DNA of 64,000 nucleotides from Angelakisella massiliensis (GTDB lineage: Bacteria; Bacillota; Clostridia; Oscillospirales; Ruminococcaceae): assembly GCF_900104675.1 (NCBI RefSeq), contig NZ_LT629944.1, forward strand, positions 828,199 through 892,198, read 5' to 3'. Positions 62,450-64,000 of the stretch are shown in pieces (the stretch's first letter is position 1; each line of letters starts with the position of its first letter). Below the pieces are notes generated by a model. The model ran no database searches. It was not told the DNA's origin and saw only the letters and a program-made list of their open reading frames with translations. The translations under genes and the position numbers were made by a program.

Positions 62450-62652
62450 TTCAAGCGTGTCGAAAAAGTTCGACACGCTTCCAGGGGGGTATCCAATACC
62501 CCCTGGATACGCCGCAGGTTCCTGACGAAACCAGCGGCGATACCCCCGGTTTCGCGCCCCGGTGGGCGCGGGTCGTGGTATAAAAATCAGGCACATGTCC
62601 TGATTTTTATGGTTTTGAATTTTTTCTTGGAAACAGATTTTTCTACAGTCTG
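62450..62652 (-). repeat. Structured repeat C, locus 2 (single unit, inverted)
   Basis: The minus strand starts CAGACTGTAGAAAAATCTG and follows locus 1 (33404-33905) hairpin by hairpin: ATAAAAATCAGG/CCTGATTTTTAT, CGCGCCC/GGGCGCG, the CGCCGCTGGTT stem, CCAGGGGGTAT/ATACCCCCCTGG, and GCGTGTCGAA/TTCGACACGC. The length is 203 bp. Stem changes relative to locus 1 are paired. Confidence 0.88.
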
Positions 62653-62653
62653 A

Positions 62654-62685
62654 GGCGGCGGGGACCAGTCCCCGCCGCCTGTTTG
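62654..62685 (+). terminator. Terminator hairpin, second copy, with T-rich tail
   Basis: GGCGGCGGGGAC, CA, GTCCCCGCCGCC followed by TGTTTGCTTTT. The inner 24 bp are identical to 62426-62449. This is probably the original HtrA terminator, now displaced by the inserted repeat. Confidence 0.7.
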
Positions 62686-62762
62686 CTTTTGATGGATTTT
62701 AATCGCATTGGGGCTGAAAAAAACGCCTTTTCTCCCAGCGCTGCTCCCCCATTCAAAAACAC

Positions 62763-63677
62763 TTATCCTTCCATCTCTCCCCGTCCTCCCAGCACTTCAA
62801 AAAACACCTCCCGGAGGGCACGGGTGGCCCTGGAGCGGAATCCATCGGCATACATCAGCGCCAGCTCCAGAAACTCTCCCTCCGGGCCAATGGACAGATA
62901 AAGCGCATGGGGATTTCCCGCCCTGCAGGAGCGATAGGTGAAAGCCAGCCCCAGCCCCTGACAAGCCATGGCGGCGGCAAAGGGAGCGGTGATATTATCG
63001 TTGTGCACGGTGGGGGAAATGCCCGCTTTCTGAATAATATCCCTCCCACGATGTCCCAGAATCGTGTCCCGGTCACTGAGGATAAACTCAAATTCTCCCA
63101 GATCACGGGGGTCCACATAGCTGCGTCCTTTTTCAATGCGGGCTTTGGACAGCACCGGATGATCCGGCGCGGCAATGATGCAGATCTCATCCCGCATCAG
63201 CAGCTCCGGCTGAGAGGACAGGCGGGTCAGCGGCAGCGCGATCAGTCCGATGTCCACTTCACCTGCCTGCAGCATCTGCTCCAGCGCCATGCTGTTGGCC
63301 TCATGGATGTTGACAGTGACGCCGGGATAACGCCGGGAAAAAACATGAAGCACCGGCGGCAGCAAATAGGTTCCCCGGAAGGTACTGGCCCCCAGCTCCA
63401 CCGTCCCTGCCTGCAGCTGCTGGATGTCGGAGATTTGCTGCTGCATCCGCTTGTATTCCAGCAGCATGGGGCCCGCTGTTTCCAGAAACACCCGGCCTGC
63501 GTCGGTAGGCCGTACACCGGTGGAGGAGCGGACAAACAACCGGGCGCCCAACTCCGCTTCATATTGGGTGAGAAATTCGCTGAGGCTGGACTGCGCCATA
63601 AACAGCCGTTCCGCGGCCCTGGAAATACTTCCTTCCTCCGCAATGGCCTTGATATAAAGCAGTTCTTTGAGGTACAC
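62763..63677 (-). CDS. LysR-family transcriptional regulator
   Basis: 304 residues: MYLKELLYIKAIAEEGSISR, then AAERLFMAQSSLSEFLTQYE (winged HTH), then an effector domain from about residue 92 (VELGASTFRGTYLLPPVLHV). Divergent from the hydrolase gene at 63849, with two palindromes in the 171-bp gap. It probably controls that gene. Confidence 0.92.
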   Translation of the reverse strand: MYLKELLYIKAIAEEGSISRAAERLFMAQSSLSEFLTQYEAELGARLFVRSSTGVRPTDAGRVFLETAGPMLLEYKRMQQQISDIQQLQAGTVELGASTFRGTYLLPPVLHVFSRRYPGVTVNIHEANSMALEQMLQAGEVDIGLIALPLTRLSSQPELLMRDEICIIAAPDHPVLSKARIEKGRSYVDPRDLGEFEFILSDRDTILGHRGRDIIQKAGISPTVHNDNITAPFAAAMACQGLGLAFTYRSCRAGNPHALYLSIGPEGEFLELALMYADGFRSRATRALREVFFEVLGGRGEMEG

Positions 63678-63750
63678 AGTTTGGCTCCTTTCTGCTATCG
63701 GTTTTACCGATGACTAAAATCGTGATTATTTGTTTCGCCGATGTTTTATT

Positions 63751-63810
63751 CAGTATATACTGGTACCAGACCAAAATCAACGGAAGATTTTGAAAATAAC
63801 TGGTTATTTT
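63751..63810. promoter_or_regulatory. Two palindromic sites between the divergent LysR and hydrolase genes
   Basis: CAGTATATACTG (63751-63762, perfect 12-bp palindrome, running into TGGTACCA) and AAAATAAC, TG, GTTATTTT (63793-63810). Their position between divergent genes fits regulator binding; the second has the A/T-rich form of LysR sites. Confidence 0.6.
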
Positions 63811-63848
63811 TGATATTTCTGACTTTTCTGTTACAAGAGGAGGCTGCA

Positions 63849-64000
63849 ATGGGAAAGGTATCTTTACAAGGCGTCATTGATATGCACGTTCACAGCAATC
63901 CCGATATCCGTCATCGGGCCTACGACGACTTCCAGCTGATGGAGGCGGGCATCCGGGTGGGCGCCAGAGCCATTGTCATCAAGACCCATCAGGGGGTGAC
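63849..64000 (+). CDS. DUF6282-like metal-dependent hydrolase, cut by the window edge
   Basis: First 50 codons only. GAGGAGG lies 5 bp before ATG 63849. MGKVSLQGVIDMHVHSNPDI, then RHRAYDDFQLMEAGIRVGAR, contains the HxH metal-binding start of amidohydrolase-type TIM barrels (D-M-H-V-H), and the HVHSNPDI form fits DUF6282. Substrate unknown. Confidence 0.75.
   Translation, partial: MGKVSLQGVIDMHVHSNPDIRHRAYDDFQLMEAGIRVGARAIVIKTHQGV

Overview
The window looks like a chromosome segment of a gut Clostridia species, probably an Oscillospiraceae relative of Flavonifractor or Lawsonibacter. The grounds are the GC-rich Firmicutes-type genes with strong AGGAGG ribosome sites, a ruvC-ruvA-ruvB cluster, an OmpR-type two-component pair followed by an HtrA protease, and Clostridia-type mobile elements. 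The species call is inference.

Host backbone. 1-1326 is non-coding and holds structured repeats. The minus-strand ruvCAB operon (1327-3636) follows, then tRNA-Val(GAC) with a clear promoter and terminator (3763-3948), and an ArsR regulator plus a thioredoxin-like gene, each preceded by the same palindromic operator (4204-5043). An XRE-family membrane regulator gene starts at 5389 but is cut after codon 38; its remainder resumes at 28530. Further host genes are an isocitrate/isopropylmalate-type dehydrogenase with a divergent LysR regulator, a ribulokinase-like FGGY kinase, ychF (33998-35095), a response regulator/histidine kinase pair and HtrA (58457-62379), and a second LysR gene divergent from a truncated DUF6282-like hydrolase at the right edge.

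Mobile element 1 (about 5503-28529, 23.0 kb) is a Tn4451-like mobilizable element inside the XRE gene. It has a large serine recombinase, a TnpW-like protein, a MobV relaxase with a candidate oriT, primase and SF3 helicase, a sigma-like protein and a DUF6076 protein. Its cargo is a one-strand defence operon (6380-19761): PLD-helicase, DUF4391 (broken by an amber codon), DUF4365 nuclease-like protein, two HEPN/Abi-like proteins, type III Mod, a third HEPN-like protein and type III Res. Rejoining the element ends gives an almost perfectly palindromic attP.

Mobile element 2 (about 35161-57797, 22.6 kb, flanked by identical 22-bp direct repeats) lies next to ychF. It has a tyrosine integrase, excisionase, DnaC-like ATPase, a probably frameshifted RepA, MobC without a relaxase, an iteron-like array, a candidate oriT and an AbiEi/AbiEii module. 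It also has a second type III restriction system, broken in two: mod is cut by an ISL3-family IS, and res has lost its N-terminus. Between the halves sits a 10.6-kb unrecognised envelope operon (LuxR-type membrane regulator, lipoprotein, zinc-ribbon protein, TPR membrane proteins, two secreted proteins), followed by gene fragments.

The most unusual signal outside genes is a ~204-bp structured repeat at 33404-33905 (core tandemly triplicated, 149-bp period) and, inverted, at 62450-62652. Its hairpin stems differ between copies by compensatory changes. At both loci the repeat is flanked on each side by a copy of a locus-specific terminator-like hairpin, as if it inserts into terminators and duplicates them.
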